A stretch of DNA of 64,000 bases. Source: Aurifilum marmelostoma. Lineage: Eukaryota; Ascomycota; Sordariomycetes; Diaporthales; Cryphonectriaceae. A model generated the notes under the pieces. It made no database searches. It was not told the DNA's origin and was given only the letters and a program-made list of their open reading frames with translations. Positions 44,943 through 56,132 of this stretch are shown piece after piece. The DNA lies in contig JAMXSV010000007.1 in assembly GCA_027559495.1 (NCBI GenBank), positions 310,001 to 374,000 of the forward strand, given 5' to 3'. Positions within the stretch are counted from its first letter, which is position 1. Each line of letters begins with the position of its first letter. Both the position numbers and the translations under genes were made by a program.

Positions 44943-47782
44943 CTAAGAGACCGTGGTGAGACCGGCAGCAGGGTTTGCCACAGTGGGATCGAAAGGCTTG
45001 GTGGCACCGTGGACAGGGTAGCCAGCGCCGTTAGTGGCACCGTTAGTTGGGCCATTGATCACGCCTGTGCGGGCACCTGTGGTAGCACCTGTGGTGGCGC
45101 TGGTGGTGTGAGGCTTACGAGCGACCTTGGGCGCAGCGGGGATGTCGGTGCTCTCTGATGCGGGTATTAGTACCACTGCACATGCTCGCAAGTCTAGGGT
45201 GAGAAGAGGGGAAAGGGTTTGTAGGGCCGCAAAACATATCACTTACTGTTGGCGGCACCGATGGAGAAGACGGGGCTCTCCCACTTCTCTCCCTTCCTGG
45301 CAAGTTCCTTGTACTCGGTAGCCTTGGAGCTGATTCCACCAGGCAGGTGAACGTTGGGGAAAATGCTGTCCTCCTTGGTGATGGCCACGTTGACCTTCTT
45401 GTCTTCCAGCTTCGCCTGCGCCTGCTTAGCCTTCTCCTTGCCCTGGAGCAGTTGCTTCTGGAACGCCTCAGTGTAACGTCTGTAAACGTTGGGGGCGTTC
45501 TCTGGGTCACTCTTGGCCTCCTCAAGGGCACGTTCGGCCTCGAGCTGCACCTGGCGAAGGAAGCTGTCAGCCTTGTTGAAGTTATCCTTGATGGCCTTCT
45601 CGGCGGCCTTCTGGATGGCAGGGCGCATGGCCTTCAGGGCGATCGGCTTGGCCAGGTTGAAGAGCAGCTTGTGCTTGGACTTCTTGATCTTGATCTTCAT
45701 GTCGTTGAGGGTAACATCGACCTTGTCGACCTTGAAGAAGTTGTTGGTATCCTTCTTTCCAGCGGTCGACATCTTCATGGTGAAGCTGAAGCCCTCGCCG
45801 GCCAGTATTATATCAGCGATGATGGTATCGGTGATGGAGGGGAAACCCTGCTTCTTCTTCAGATAGAGAGAGACGTCCCGCAGATCCATCTGAACGCCCG
45901 AGACCTTGACCTCGATGGCATGCTGCTGGTGACCAGTGATCTTCTTGCGGCCAAATCTCATGTGGTTCTCGTTGTGAATCTCGAGCAGGTTGGGCATGAA
46001 GTTATCGCTCTCCAGGACGAGGTTCTCGATGACAGCATCAACCTGGGGATCAGAGTACTCGATACGAGGGATAGGGATGTAGGCAATCTTCTCGAAGGTC
46101 AAGGGAATGATGACCTCCGTCAGGTCCTTGAGCAGATGAGGCTTGAATGTTGGCTTGCCGTTCTCGTCATTTCCAAGGTTGAGGAAGAGCTTGTTGACGG
46201 ACTGGGCAAACCGCTTGTTCTGGACGTCCTCGTCGAATTCGTTCGCGAGGAACTTAATCTCGTCCACGATACGATCGGTGTGGGTCCTGTACTTCTGTCG
46301 GAGGAGGTAGTTGCCGTGATCATAGAGTCTGTTCCAGTCCTGGGTCGAGGCCGGCTCCAGGATGTAGCCTTGCTCCTGCAGGCAGCGGCGGATGTACCTG
46401 TCCATAGCCTTGAACCAGTCCTTCAGCTCAGGATCATTCTGCGCATCGACGTAGATCTGGTTGACCGAATCCCACAGGTCATCGCTGCTGGTGCCGTTGG
46501 CAAAGCGCTCAATGAGCGTCTTGAGGTCAGCCTCGGCCTGAGCAAGGGCAGACCTAGTGTCCTTGACGGTGCCGGTGCCACCAGACGTCAGTTGCTTGCC
46601 ATGGCTGCCGTACTGCTCAGCAAGATCCAGCAGCGTGGAGATAGCCTCGTTGTAGTCGGGGTGTTGCTGACACTCAATAACCATTTTCTTTACGCACGTT
46701 AGCGTATGCCTCAAGGGCGGCCTGTGGCCCGATATCAGTAGAAGATATGGAGTGGCTCACCTTCAGGCGCCAGATGGTCTGGTCACGGCGCTCCTGGGGC
46801 ATCTTCTTCTTGAGGTACTCTTGAGTCCTGGCCCTGTACTCTGCGGTGCGCTGGCGGGCAGCCTCCTTGGCCTCTGCCGTATCCTCAGACGTGAAGCCGG
46901 TACGATCCTCAGCGGTCTTGGTGGCGGCATCAATACCGGCGTTGACGTTCACGCCAGAATCAGCCTTGGCAGCAGCATAGCCCTCCCCAGCAATGGCATT
47001 GGCATCGGCCTGGGGATCGCCGCCCTTGTAAGCTTCCTGAACCTGCTTTTTCAGGTTGGCCTTGCTGAAGTCGGGGGTCTCGTGCCAAGTGTTGTCCTCA
47101 GCAGGGCGGTCGATCTGAGCCAGCTTGTCTTCATCCGGTCGCACCTTGCCGGCAGCGTTCGTAGCAGCATCGCCCGCAATGTCTCGGATCAGGATGGTAG
47201 CATCACTCACTGGGGGGCCACCTTGTCAGCTAACGAGATATGCAGCTCAACACGGGTGCAATTGGGTACTAACAGAGCTTTCGGAACTGTCCGTTTGTGA
47301 TGATCAGGGTTCCAAGGGTTCGCATGCCCTCCAGAGCCTTGTTGCCGTGCTGCTTGGCAGTGTCCTTATCAACGGGAGCATTGGGAGTGCTAACGACACT
47401 GGGGTCAAATTGCGTAGTCTGCCAGATGAAATCCTGCAGAAGATTGCCCTCGTTCTTGGACAGGAGGAGGTTCTTGGCCTGAGTGACCACATCGCGAACA
47501 TCAGCCACCAGAGCTTTGCCCTCAGACGACAGCTTTGGCGAAGGGTTAGAGAGTGCCTTGGAGGCGAGGAAACTGTTCAGGGCGACATCAATTTGCTCGT
47601 TCTGGAATGATCTGGTTAGCCATCAAAATAAGAACCGCCTAAGAATTAGCCAGACAATAACGTACAGACGGGACTTTGCCCTGCTGGAATGCGCTGATGA
47701 TGCCGTAGATCTGAAGCTTCCTGTTCACGTCGGCCTCCTTCTGCTTAAGATCGACTGGTCTGTTTACTGCACTCGAAGCCAT
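44943..47782 (-). CDS. HAM1-like protein (fungal lipid-binding-type repeat domain)
   Basis: Five exons (47782..47666, 47601..47274, 47209..46761, 46687..45247, 45154..44943) join in phase to 848 residues. The N-terminal half has long helical segments (QYGIISAFQQGKVPSNEQID, MRTLGTLIITNGQFRKLLSD and onward). The central part has beta-rich repeats (IPRIEYSDPQVDAVIENLVL, MRFGRKKITGHQQHAIEVKV, VSLYLKKKQGFPSITDTIIA) like the BPI/SMP-type lipid-binding fold. I recognise the layout as the fungal HAM1-like N- and C-terminal domains (formerly DUF5923/DUF4449), whose cellular function is not firmly known. A threonine/glycine repeat (GATTGARTGVINGPTNGATN) ends the protein. Antisense open frames up to 451 codons across it are shadows. 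The start is the ATG at 47782 (MASSAVNRPVDLKQKEADVN). Confidence 0.85.
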
Positions 47783-50664
47783 GATTGGTGATGATCGGGG
47801 TGTATGTTCTTGGCAGGATTGTTGGTTTATTTGTGAAGGCAAAGAAAAGAGGCAAAATAAGAGCAGAAAGCGTGCTTCAGGGGCGTCGGAATGGGTATCA
47901 GGGGGTTGATTGGTTGGGGTATCACGTCGTAGAGCTCAACTAGCAGACTGGAATTGGGTCGCTAGAGGTTGCAAGAGGAAATTGTTGTGAAAGGCAGAAG
48001 ATCCGAAGCAGGGTCGAGGCGCGAGGAGAAATGTCTTATAGTAGGATGGCACTCGAGCTGGCTGGCCCTCAAAACAAGACGTAGGCCATTGAATGACCTT
48101 GTTTGTGTGGTAACGCGGGAAGAACGTGGTCTGGCCCAGACGGTGACCTGGGGATGTGACGTCCGGGAGTACGTCATAAGCGAAAGGTGAGCTACCACGT
48201 ACGTACAGTTCAGCCACCACGTTTGAATAGTACGGATCTGGTACAGCAGAGGGAGCCAAGGGCCAGGGGGGTTGGCCGATTGAGATTGCACGACGATGCC
48301 AATGAGCTACCCACTGGATCGCAGCATAGACAGGAAATCAAGGTCAATTGGAGGCTAATGGAGCAGATGGAGGTACCACTCCAGGCTGTCTACATGTTAC
48401 TGGCCTCTTAGTGCCAGTCCCACCTTGCCCAATCCAGCTTCGACGTCTTGGAGGTGTTCTCTCCCCTTCCCTTAGCCTGGGATTGGCCCCAGGCGGAAAG
48501 AGAAGACTCTACCTTGATCCCCAACAGGGATCCTTCCCAGATCGAGAAGCATGACGCCCAGAATTGGCATCCTGCCGGATGATATCTGCCGATCGATGCG
48601 TGTACATGGTAAGAGGTATAGAGAGGTGGTGTACGGGACCCTCTTCACATGTTACCCAGAGGTATGGGGCCTGGCACCTATATCCTATATGTGAATCTTG
48701 ATAATCAGGAATTTGCGTCAGGGAAGGTGTTTGCCATCAATTGAGCCAATAGCACGGGGGCAACCGTGGTTGCTTGGGAACCGGGAGGGTATTTGGCGAC
48801 GGGATGTAGTTGGGGGGGGGGGACGAGACGGTGTATCTGAATGGTCACGGCAGAGGCTAGGGACACGAGGGGGTCTGAGGGCTTACTACCTGAACCAAGG
48901 GAAAAAAATATAGTACCATAGTAGATGAATGGTATGTACTATGCATATGGGGGAAATTGGGTTCAGAGACACTCTTACGATACTTGCAGGGATATCCGGG
49001 AGTAGGGTTGCATCCGCATCTGGACCTCTTAGCCTCTCAGCTCCGGAAGCTGCCAGACATCTTTCTCCCCCTTGTGCAGCTCTTAGCCCTTGCCACCCCC
49101 CTCCCCGTCTCCTCCTCCCTCGTCAAGTTGCTAGGTGGTCACGAGAAGCAGACATGCAACATCTTTCGAACCAACCAACCAGGTGGCTAAAACCTCGCCG
49201 CCAGCCTGCATGAGACTTTGATGAAATCCATATTCATCCGCACTACTACCTGGCTGGCTGCTGTGATCAAAGCCGTGGTACTGCTACCACTGCTACGACA
49301 CGCAGCAGCCGCCTTGTCGGTTGAAGAGGATGACTGGCACTTGGAGAAAGCAGCATCTCATCGCGATCTGGCAGACTGTCCCACTGTCAATTTTCGGCCG
49401 TTAGCTGTTTGTCTTCGATAGGGAAGTAGATCCATGACGTCAGGAAATACTCATGGCAATGTAAGACGACCAGGGGGTTTCCCGGCCCGTTCCCAATTCC
49501 AACCTCGCGGGCCCGGAAATTTTTCAGATAAATTCAGCTGCTCCGGACGAATTCGGCTAGTCAATGCAGACCCTCTCAAGCTGTGCAGACGTGTCAGCCG
49601 CATATCCCTTCTCTATACTGTCTCTTGTCGAAGTGAAGATCTGGCAATCGCTGCTGTTTATCGTGTTTATCAGAGATGAACATCGGCGGAGCACCGGAGC
49701 GTCGTCTCCATCGGAAAACCCTGGCGTCTACGAAAGAAAAAGTACCCCAATCGACCATTACAAAACTTACTCATCACGGATCACGGAAGCACCCCGCTGT
49801 GCACGCGACAGCCTGTGGAACCCCTAAGAGGATAGTATGCATAATGACATGCGCGGCCACAAAAAAAAAATGAGGTCACTGAAACAAGCTGTTGCTGCGT
49901 TCATCTCAACCATTCTTGTTGTGCTGGCCGAAGGGATCTGAGCCCTCCGACTTCTGAATGCAACCAGAAGACCCATACCATGAAGTCATGGAAATCACTG
50001 CACTTGCTGCTGCTGCTGCTGCTGCTGCTTCTGGATAGAGCAGGCCATACTGGGGAGAAGACACAGCAATCCTATTATGGTACTGTATGTGCCATAGAAA
50101 GTTATCCCTGACGAGTTCGTGTTGATCGTCACAGTATGTAAGCAAGCATGTAATTCTGACGTCTTTGATCAACCCTAACCCTGTCGAACCTTTCCCCCCC
50201 CCCACCGTCGGTCCTTCTCCACACAAGCCTCAGTGTTACAAGTATTGTTCTTCCAACTGAAAAGTTAATTCTAATCATGTGCGAAGCTGTTTGGATATCA
50301 TGATATGGTTTCAAGCTTGTCAGAGAAGGACTTACGTTGGACGTTTGTCAGCTTTAATCCTGCCAGCTGGCTGCCACTGCCACGCTCTAACTACTGAGAT
50401 CAGGTGACACCGTGTCGGAAGGCGCGACTGAAGCAAGGCATCCTGGGCCCTCTAGGCAGAAGTCCCACCTGTATTCACCTGCCTACTACAATGGCAGTCG
50501 CGCGCACCGCGTCTTCTCAAACTATAATTTGAATCCTCGATCCTCTTGTCATCCCCACGTCTTGCAAACTCTTATGAGGACTGAGTGATTGACTTACCGC
50601 CCCTAGTTTCATGCCCCTGACGTGATCTCGGACGCAGAGTCGTGAGCACAGACTTTCATCCATC
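47783..50664. promoter_or_regulatory. 2.9-kb divergent region, HAM1-like gene and lig4
   Basis: No gene supported. A (TGC)8 microsatellite is at 50005-50029, a G run at 48811-48820 and an A run near 49860-49870. The short open frames lack family features. Both promoters must lie within; no binding sites assigned. Confidence 0.5.
50005..50029. repeat. (TGC)8 trinucleotide microsatellite
   Basis: Eight TGC units in intergenic DNA. On the minus strand it reads as an alanine run in a spurious open frame; no gene is supported around it. Confidence 0.9.
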
Positions 50665-53600
50665 ATGAGCCCGTCGTCCAAACGGCGGCGGTCGCCCAGT
50701 GCCTCTGCCAGGCGTGAGGAGCAGATGATGTATGCCAATGGTGCTCAAAGCCTGGAGGAGCTCGATGCGCAGTATCCAGACCGCCCTCACAACCACTCAG
50801 CAACTCTCTTCTTTTCAGAACTGATCACTTCACTGTTTAACCCTTTGACGAGGCCTCCTGCGACAGGCCACGCCGCCAAGCTACGCCGTCCTGGTACCAA
50901 GATCTCCGACAGTGAGCAGCGTCGCCACACCATCGAGCGCTTCTTCTCTCACTGGCGCAATGAGGTCGGTGACGATGTCTACCCTGTCATGCGGCTGATC
51001 TTGCCCACCCAGGACCGCGAGAGGGGGGTCTTCCGGCTCAAGGAGCAAACGATAGCCAAGCTCCTCATCAAGCTCATGAAGATCTCATCAAGGTCTGAAG
51101 ATGGGCACAGCCTGCTCAACTGGAAGGTGCCCGGCAAGTCCGCAAGCAGCCGTTTGGCAGGCGACTTCGCAGGGCGCTGCTTCGAGGCGCTCGACAAGCG
51201 GCCCTTGAGGACCGATCCCGGCGACATGCGCATTGGAGAAGTCAACGAGCTCCTTGACAAGCTGGCGGCCGCGGCCGGAGAGTCGGATCAGCTTCCCATC
51301 TTTGAGGAGTTCTATCGGAGGATGAACCCCGAGGAGCTGAAGTGGCTCATTCGTATCATCCTCAAGCAGATGAAGATCGGGGCGACGGAGAGGACCTTTT
51401 TGAACTTGTGGCACGGTGACGGAGAGAGGCTCTTCAGCGTCTCCTCGAGCCTGCGCCACGTGTGCTGGGAGCTGTGGAGCCCCAGCATCAAGCTCGAGGA
51501 GGACAAGGCGAACCTGAGCCTCATGCAGTGCTTCCAACCGCAGCTTGCCAGTTATTCGGTGACTGTCAGCTTTGAGAAGATGGTCGAGAAGCTGAGGCTG
51601 CCCGGCGGGGATCCCAATTTCATAATCGAGGAGAAGCTCGACGGCGAGCGCATGCAGCTGCACATGATGGAGGACGATACTATTCCAGGTGGTTACAAAT
51701 TTGGGTTCTGGTCACGAAAGGCCAAGAACTACACATTCCTGTACGGCGAGTCCTTTGAGGATGAGTCGGCAGCCCTTACGAGACATCTGAAGGGGGCCTT
51801 TGACGAGGGAGTATTGAGCTGCATCCTCGATGGAGAAATGATCGCCTGGGATCCAACCATGGAGAAGATGCTGGCCTTTGGCACCCTCAAGACTGCCGCT
51901 CTCAACATGCAAAACAATCCTTTTGACAAGCAAGGATGGAGACCTCTCTTTCGAGCCTTCGACTGCCTCTATCTCAACGGCCACGATCTCACAAAGAAAC
52001 CCCTCCACGCCCGTCGGAAGGCCCTGGAAGGATATATTGACAAATCAGGCGATCAAATACCTGGAGTCATCCAGAAGCAAGTTCCCGGACGATTTGAGAT
52101 TCATCCATATAAGCTCACCAAGTCGCCTGGAGACATCGAACCAATGCTGCGCAAGATAGTGGAAAACTCATCTGAAGGTCTTGTGATCAAAAACCCTCAT
52201 GCTACATACAAGCTGAACGAACGGCCTGTTTCATGGATCAAGGTCAAGCCCGAGTACATGACCGAGTACGGCGAGAACCTCGACTGTGTCATCATAGGGG
52301 GTTATTACGGATCCGGACGTCGTGGCAATATGAAGTCCAGCTTTCTCTGCGGCCTACGGGCCCGCAAGGCTGACATAGATGCTGGCATCGCTGGTCCTGA
52401 GACGTTCTACAGTTTCTTCAAGGTTGGAGGCGGCCTTACTGCGCAGGATTATGCTCTAATAGAGCACCGCACGGAGGGCAAGTGGCGGCCGTGGAATTCA
52501 AAGGCTGCAGGGCAGTATGTCGAGCTGGCAGGTGGGGACAGATACTTTGAGCGGCCCGATGTATGGATTCGTCCAAGCGAGTCTGTTGTCGTCGAGGTCA
52601 AGGCTGCCAGTGCCGAGAAGACAGCGTCATTTAGGGTCGGCCAGACGTTGCGGTTTCCCCGTTTTCGAAGCATCCGAGACGACAAGAAGTGGGACGATGG
52701 GGCTCTTGACATGGACGGATGGGAGGAGCTCGAGAGCAAGGTTGAAGAAGAGGCCAAGACAAAGAAGGAAATGGAGATTGAGAGCCGGAGACACGCTGCG
52801 AAGCGACAGAACCGCGGCATTACGGTCCCTGGAGAGGCTGAGTTCATCGCCAACGTCGCCATCAGATCCAAGCTCTTTGTAGGCATGAAGTTCTACGTTC
52901 CCAGCAACGCGGCGAATCCCAAGATGACCAAGGCGCAGCTCGAGGTCAAGATCAGAGAGCACGGGGGCACTGTGGTCCAAAACCCAGCCAGGGTTCGGGA
53001 GGGCGACGCGGTTCCGTTGGCGGACAGGATTGATGCGCCGCGCGTGGCTGCAGTCAAGAAATTCGAGGGGGTCAACATAATCAAGCCCAAGTGGATACTA
53101 GACAGCATCGACAACGACTACCTGCTCCCGTATGAGACAGATCACCTTCTGGTGGCCACTGATGACATGCTGGCCCTCGCTGCGGAGAACAGCGACCAGT
53201 ACAACGACAGCTATTGCCGGGATGTGCAGCTGGAAGAGCTGAGGTCGATATTCGCGCGGATGGGCGAGGACGAGCGCAGAGCTGCTGCTGCGTCGCAATT
53301 CAATAAGGAGGCTTTCTACGACCAGCTGGAAGCGCGCGGGCACGAACTCCCACGGTCGCGCGGCTATGTCTTCCGCACGTGTCGTATGCATCTGGCAGCA
53401 GTCGACGGCGTCTCGGAGCTGACGATGGCCAGACTGCGGAGCTACGTTGGCTTCGGTAACGGACAGGTGGCAGAGGAGCTCGACGACGAGGTTACACATG
53501 TAGTCGTCGTTGTTGGCCAAGGTGATACCGACGGCGAGAGGGTCCTCGCGGCTCAAGTGCGGAAGCAGATCAGCAAGAGGAAGAAGCTGAAGATCCCACG

Positions 53601-53679
53601 CCTGGTCACGGAGGGATGGATTGAAGAGTGCTGGAAGGAAGAGACGCTTGTGAGCGAGGAAAGGTATGCGCCCGTCTGA
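50665..53679 (+). CDS. lig4: DNA ligase IV (ATP-dependent, non-homologous end joining)
   Basis: One uninterrupted frame of 1004 residues, intron-free unlike most neighbours. Order of domains: N-terminal DNA-binding domain (about 40-290), adenylation domain with the nucleotidyl lysine K324 in EEKLDGERMQ, motif III-like GVLSCILDGEMIAWD, EGLVIKNPHATYKLNERPVS and WIKVKPEYM, OB domain (about 560-690), then two BRCT domains at about 736-825 (KLFVGMKFYVP to KWILDSI) and about 895-1004 (RGYVFRTCRMHL to WIEECWKEE). The enzyme seals double-strand breaks in the nucleus together with an XRCC4/Lif1-type partner that binds between the BRCTs. All catalytic motifs look intact. It starts at the first ATG after in-frame stops, in context catcATGAGC. 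It converges on the UPRT gene. Confidence 0.97.
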   Translation: MSPSSKRRRSPSASARREEQMMYANGAQSLEELDAQYPDRPHNHSATLFFSELITSLFNPLTRPPATGHAAKLRRPGTKISDSEQRRHTIERFFSHWRNEVGDDVYPVMRLILPTQDRERGVFRLKEQTIAKLLIKLMKISSRSEDGHSLLNWKVPGKSASSRLAGDFAGRCFEALDKRPLRTDPGDMRIGEVNELLDKLAAAAGESDQLPIFEEFYRRMNPEELKWLIRIILKQMKIGATERTFLNLWHGDGERLFSVSSSLRHVCWELWSPSIKLEEDKANLSLMQCFQPQLASYSVTVSFEKMVEKLRLPGGDPNFIIEEKLDGERMQLHMMEDDTIPGGYKFGFWSRKAKNYTFLYGESFEDESAALTRHLKGAFDEGVLSCILDGEMIAWDPTMEKMLAFGTLKTAALNMQNNPFDKQGWRPLFRAFDCLYLNGHDLTKKPLHARRKALEGYIDKSGDQIPGVIQKQVPGRFEIHPYKLTKSPGDIEPMLRKIVENSSEGLVIKNPHATYKLNERPVSWIKVKPEYMTEYGENLDCVIIGGYYGSGRRGNMKSSFLCGLRARKADIDAGIAGPETFYSFFKVGGGLTAQDYALIEHRTEGKWRPWNSKAAGQYVELAGGDRYFERPDVWIRPSESVVVEVKAASAEKTASFRVGQTLRFPRFRSIRDDKKWDDGALDMDGWEELESKVEEEAKTKKEMEIESRRHAAKRQNRGITVPGEAEFIANVAIRSKLFVGMKFYVPSNAANPKMTKAQLEVKIREHGGTVVQNPARVREGDAVPLADRIDAPRVAAVKKFEGVNIIKPKWILDSIDNDYLLPYETDHLLVATDDMLALAAENSDQYNDSYCRDVQLEELRSIFARMGEDERRAAAASQFNKEAFYDQLEARGHELPRSRGYVFRTCRMHLAAVDGVSELTMARLRSYVGFGNGQVAEELDDEVTHVVVVVGQGDTDGERVLAAQVRKQISKRKKLKIPRLVTEGWIEECWKEETLVSEERYAPV

Positions 53680-54068
53680 GGTGGTCCCTTCTTCGATGTG
53701 TCTGCCCGAGGGTACATCAATCTCCTGGGCGAATCTCATTCATACCCGAGAATTCGCGAGCATACATCTTTTGTGCTGTTCAGAAACAGCGCACAATGAT
53801 CAGAACATACCGCTGGTGATCAATAAAGAGCCGCAAACTGGTCACCGCATTAACGACTGAATACAAAGTAGCTGAATGACCCTATCATCTTCCCTGAGAA
53901 AACACCTGGCGCTGAGACGCATCACCACGAGAAGACCAGGAAAAGCCTTAACCCCCCCCCCCCGGCCCCCCCAAGCACCCGTGCGCCTCTTTCTACTGCT
54001 CGACACCAAAAGAAGAAAATACAGGGCTCAACACCTGAGCGGGAAACCCCATCGTTTCCCAATCCATA
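53680..54068. other. Intergenic between convergent lig4 and UPRT genes
   Basis: A 3'-3' gap with a C-rich tract near 53950-53973. No gene seen. Confidence 0.6.
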
Positions 54069-55059
54069 CTACTTTCCAATCGTCAAGAACAGTCTGTCCC
54101 CGACATCTCCTAGCCCAGGCTTCAGCATACCCTCGGGCGTTAGCTCGCTATCCACAGCGGCAAGCCATATATCCACGCCCTGTGGCCACTCGGCCGCAGC
54201 CCGGCGCACGCCCGGCTCGGCGCCGAGGACGGACAGGACGATGACCCTCTGGGCGCCCCACTCGCGGAGGGTCTGGATGGCGGCGGCGCAGGTGCCTCCT
54301 GTTGCGATGACGGGGTCGAGGATGATGGCGAGGGAGGCGGTGGTTGTGGCCGGGGAAGAGGAGGAGGAGGAGGAGGCGCCGGCGATGTGCTCGGGTAGGT
54401 TGTTGTAGTACTCGACTGGCTCGAGGGTGGTGGGCTCGCGGTAGAGACCGAGGTGGTGGACGGGGACAGGGTTCGGGAGGATGGTCTGGATTGCTGGAAG
54501 AGAGAAAAAACGGTTCATGTTAGTGAAAGGTGTGGTGGATTGAATTTTTGGAAGTGCAAAAAGAGGAGAGGGTGTGGATTGTTTTCAATTACGTACCTTC
54601 TACCATGCCCAGACCAGACCGCAGGATTGGCACAATCGATATCGTCTCTGGTGTCACGACTGTTGTCTCGTACTCAAATCCGAGGGGTGTTTTATCCTAA
54701 GCATTCAGAAGTTGTGAATATACACATATGCCCTATACGACAGCAAAGGCGACCATATTGGCAGATCATTTATTGCCCATTCGCCCAACTCTACACTCGG
54801 GCCCGGGAGGAGATCAAACAGAGAAGAAGGTTCACATTACCCCCCCCCCCCCCCAAAAAAAAGGAAAGAAGCTCTCACTCACCTTGGGGCCCGGCGCAGT
54901 AGACACAGCAGTCGACAGCGCCTCACACCCGACGAGAAGGGCGATCTCATGGACCAGCGACTTCACTTCCTTTGCGCCCGTGGCGCCGGAGCGGAGCTGG
55001 CTGAGCTTGGCGCGGAGGCACGGGTGCTGCGAGACGTGGACGTTGGAAGGGAGGGACAT
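54069..55059 (-). CDS. fur1: Uracil phosphoribosyltransferase
   Basis: Exons 55059..54883, 54696..54597 and 54493..54069 join in phase to 233 residues. The enzyme makes UMP from uracil and PRPP in pyrimidine salvage. Family marks are VHVSQHPCLRAKLSQLRSG at the start, PLGFEYETTVVTPETISIVP, ILRSGLGMVEAIQTILPNPV, and the PRPP-binding loop LDPVIATGGTCAAAIQTL; the C-terminus holds GLGDVGDRLFLT. A run of seven serines (GASSSSSSSP) is inserted between the HHLGLYREPTTLEPVEYYNN region and the PRPP loop, where other fungal enzymes are shorter. The first intron (54697..54882) carries 15 C followed by 8 A right beside its donor. The start is the ATG at 55059 (MSLPSNVHVSQ). Confidence 0.95.
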
Positions 55060-56132
55060 GTTTGGAGTGTGCTTTTTGGATCTCACGAGGGAAAGTTGGT
55101 GAGGGGGAGATCTAGGAGCAGATAGATCAATATTATATGCGTATGTTGAGTGTGTCCCTTGTATGTGTGATGGAGGAGGAGGAGGACAGAGGAGGAGGAG
55201 GAGAGGGGTGATGAGTTGTACAAGGACCAAGCCACAGAGCAACCCACCAACTCAGATGCACACAGAATCTATTATAGAGACGACGAAAAGTGTAAGAGGA
55301 AACAGTATTCTCTCTGGAAAGAGGAAGTGAAAACAACAAAACGCTCTAAGTATTGTTAAGATGCTTCAAAGAGGCGTGGAATGAGACAGAAGATAGAAGG
55401 GGGGGGGGGGCAGAGGATGGGATGCAAGTGGCATACCGGCAGGAGTGGAGGGGCCGGGAGCTCCGATAAGGGAATCAAGGAGGGGGTTCCTGTAGGGGGT
55501 GTGAGCTGCCGATAGGCTACCGAACTGTACAATGTACTTTGGCGTTGTGTCGACAGTACCGCGTACCTACTAAGTAGTAGGGGGGCCCAAGAACGGGTTC
55601 ACTACGAGGGGATTACAGGGGGTAAGGGGGGTTAGCCTCCGGCCCGATCCAGGACCAGATCCACTGTAGCAGCACTAGATAGTAGCACTATGGTGTGGGT
55701 ATGGGTCCTGGCAAAGTCACTGTGGGCCTTGGTGTGTAAATATGCTTTTTGCTTCTTGTATAAGAATTAATCCTTGTCAACATTTACAGACATACTGTCA
55801 TGTGTAAGGCATTGCATAATAAAGCACGATGTCATATGAGTAAGAGGGTCACTCATTTTGTATTTTGTAATTGTATCTGCATCTTGCACACGAGCGAACA
55901 ACCCTCTACCAGTGGGCATATATATATGTATATATATATATAGAGCACACCGTCACAAGACATAGACCACAACTCATGACTGACAGCCTCAGCCGAAACT
56001 GCTCATCTAAGAGAAACAGCAGCAGAAGCAAGCAGAATAATCGGCGCCTAGACCCGGCACCTCATACAAAGCCTGCCTGCCTCGATTGACCGCAAACCTC
56101 ATCAGGCGTCTTTTGCAGGTTTGCTTTTCCTC
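55060..56132. other. Intergenic, UPRT promoter side to MBOAT gene end
   Basis: A GAG/GGA-rich segment near 55160-55205 and a run of 12 G at 55399-55410 precede the UPRT start. A TA-dinucleotide repeat lies at about 55919-55942. No gene seen. Confidence 0.55.

Noticed and set aside
45347..46702. 451-codon open frame antisense to the HAM1-like gene
   Set aside because: It is a mirror of the coding strand (Leu/Val/Asp-rich, no motif) and the opposite strand gives a complete five-exon gene in phase.
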